A DNA stretch of 25,189 bases from contig CAMAGQ010000006.1 in NCBI GenBank assembly GCA_945833895.1, positions 1 to 25,189 of the forward strand, read 5' to 3'. The stretch's first letter is position 1. Every line of letters starts with the position of its first letter. The notes beneath the pieces are model-generated. The model had not been told where the DNA came from. It saw nothing but the letters and a program-made list of their open reading frames with translations, and made no database searches. The stretch comes from an uncultured bacterium. GTDB taxonomy: Bacteria > Cyanobacteriota > Vampirovibrionia > Gastranaerophilales > Gastranaerophilaceae. The translations under genes were made by a program, and so were the position numbers. Below, in pieces: positions 24,175 to 25,189 of this stretch.

Positions 24175-25086
24175 TTAAATATCCCTTGTAATGGCTTTTA
24201 TCTGGTTATATTTTTTAAACTGCACCAGTTTTTCCACCTCGTAACGCTGTTCGATAAATTCAATAAGTCTTTTTATATCGACAAGCAATTCCTTATTTCT
24301 GCGATTGCGTTTGTAATAGTTCCAACTTCCGCTGCAGAATTTTTCAATAACCTTCAACTGAATTTCTTCCGCCTGCTGCTGAAATACCTCAGATTGATAA
24401 AATAATTTCAACGCATCAAGGTCGTTTTTCACACCGCTATCACCTGTTGTTACAGAGTTTTTCCTGTTTTTGCGGTAAACATACAAAGGTTTATCAATAA
24501 AACAATATTTCGGATTTTTGAACAGGCAACTTAGAGAAAAAATTAAATCCTCCGCGGTTTTTACCCCGACAGGAAATTTCAAATTCTGTTCAAATAGAAA
24601 ACTTTTTTTATAGATTTTATTTACACTATAGGTCTGGAATTTCCACAAATCAGGCTCGACGGCTTTTTTACAAACCTTTTTAATGTTCTTATTCACGATA
24701 CAAGAAAGCATAATAAACCCGTATAATTCCGTAATCCCGAAAACCCCGACATCTGCACCCGTTGCTTCGATTTTTTCATAAGCAAGTTCACACGCATGTG
24801 GTGTATAGTAATCATCCCCGTCAAGAAACATTAAATATTGTGCTGTGGATTCTGTTATCCCGCGGTTTCTTGCAGATGAAACGCCCGAGTTGTCTTGCGT
24901 AATCACTTTCACTCTTGAATCAGAGCAGGCAAAATCGTTCAAAACAGCAAGCGAATTATCCGTTGAACCGTCATTTACGCAAATTATTTCAATGTCGCGA
25001 AAAGTTTGGTTAACAAGACTTTGCAAGCATTTAGTCAAATATTTTTCGACATTATAAACGGGAACAATTATTGAAATTTTTGCCAT
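24175..25086 (-). CDS. Family 2 (GT-A) glycosyltransferase
   Basis: 303-aa inverting glycosyltransferase of the GT2 type, expected to transfer a sugar from a nucleotide sugar to a glycan of the envelope or capsule. The GT-A domain is complete: ISIIVPVYNVEKYLTKCLQSLVNQTFRDIEIICVNDGSTDNS (4-45), SGVSSARNRGI (67-77) and the metal-binding DGDD (89-92) in LMFLDGDDYYTP. The C-terminal part (about 200-303) is Lys/Arg- and aromatic-rich without a clear membrane span, so it is probably cytosolic and membrane-associated. AGAGG lies 5 nt before the ATG. A perfect 12-bp palindrome CTGAATATTCAG (25095-25106) sits directly upstream of it. No other glycan genes are in the window, so the acceptor is unknown. 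Confidence 0.92.
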   Translation of the reverse strand: MAKISIIVPVYNVEKYLTKCLQSLVNQTFRDIEIICVNDGSTDNSLAVLNDFACSDSRVKVITQDNSGVSSARNRGITESTAQYLMFLDGDDYYTPHACELAYEKIEATGADVGVFGITELYGFIMLSCIVNKNIKKVCKKAVEPDLWKFQTYSVNKIYKKSFLFEQNLKFPVGVKTAEDLIFSLSCLFKNPKYCFIDKPLYVYRKNRKNSVTTGDSGVKNDLDALKLFYQSEVFQQQAEEIQLKVIEKFCSGSWNYYKRNRRNKELLVDIKRLIEFIEQRYEVEKLVQFKKYNQIKAITRDI

Positions 25087-25094
25087 TGCGACCT

Positions 25095-25106
25095 CTGAAT
25101 ATTCAG
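25095..25106. promoter_or_regulatory. Palindrome next to the glycosyltransferase ribosome site
   Basis: CTGAATATTCAG is a perfect 12-bp palindrome overlapping the start of the AGAGG ribosome site of the GT2 gene. It could be an operator; as RNA it has no loop and would fold poorly. Confidence 0.3.
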
Positions 25107-25172
25107 ACTACATGTTGCAATATAAACTTCCAAAAGTCAATACGCGAATTGTGTACGGAGGTATAAATTCAA

Positions 25173-25189
25173 CTCTCTCAGGGAGAGGG
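25173..25189. repeat. Partial GC-rich inverted repeat at the window end
   Basis: CTCTC (25173-25177) pairs with GAGAG (25183-25187), and the sequence continues as GGG to the last base, so the element runs off the window. It resembles the CCCTC/GAGGG cluster at 10726-10780. It may be a terminator for a gene beyond the window or a copy of a dispersed repeat. Confidence 0.35.

Overview
The window is AT-rich bacterial chromosome with no rRNA, tRNA, insertion sequence or CRISPR array that I can see. The best guess at the host is a gut-type member of the non-photosynthetic Cyanobacteriota (Vampirovibrionia/Melainabacteria, e.g. Gastranaerophilales). This is inference: GroES and GroEL carry cyanobacterial-looking segments (VLYAKYSGTD in GroES, FGAPQIVNDGVTIAKEIEL in GroEL), there are exported M48 and solute-binding proteins, and base composition is low in G+C. 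No taxonomic search was possible.

Layout. 2-811 is the 3' part of an unknown coiled-coil protein, closed by a hairpin terminator at 842-874. On the minus strand, a 1042-aa SF1 helicase with a C-terminal nuclease-like domain (6310-3182) is followed, after a terminator, by miaB (3056-1725) and a tightly linked secreted M48 metalloprotease (1716-883). On the plus strand come cca (6444-7544), then aroK-aroB (8423-9999, joined by a TAATG overlap) and an HxlR regulator (10066-10416). A minus-strand amino-acid-type solute-binding protein (8322-7537) lies between cca and aroK. cca and aroK lack Shine-Dalgarno sequences and share a TTTTACGCTA box that places a -10 hexamer directly before the ATG, so both look leaderless.

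The accessory core is 10453-21876. It holds two small minus-strand unknowns (70 aa and a very acidic 136 aa), a plus-strand single-span membrane protein with ten identical-length 9-residue Pro-rich repeats, a 113-aa coiled-coil protein, and a 2914-aa giant. The giant combines two EF-hands, beta-type repeats, two LysM-like modules, four annexin-like repeats, a Gly/Ala-rich hydrophobic stretch, long helical repeats, a complete calpain (peptidase C2) catalytic domain with Q/C/H/N residues, and a recent 309-bp in-frame tandem duplication. The 113-aa gene follows it 45 nt downstream. A calcium-themed, calpain-bearing giant protein with annexin-like modules is the most unusual object here and the best candidate for an undescribed system.

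The right end is housekeeping: groES-groEL (22141-24105) with a near-ideal bidirectional terminator, and a convergent family 2 glycosyltransferase (25086-24175). No CIRCE element precedes groES. Genes are mostly separated by strong, often bidirectional, hairpins.
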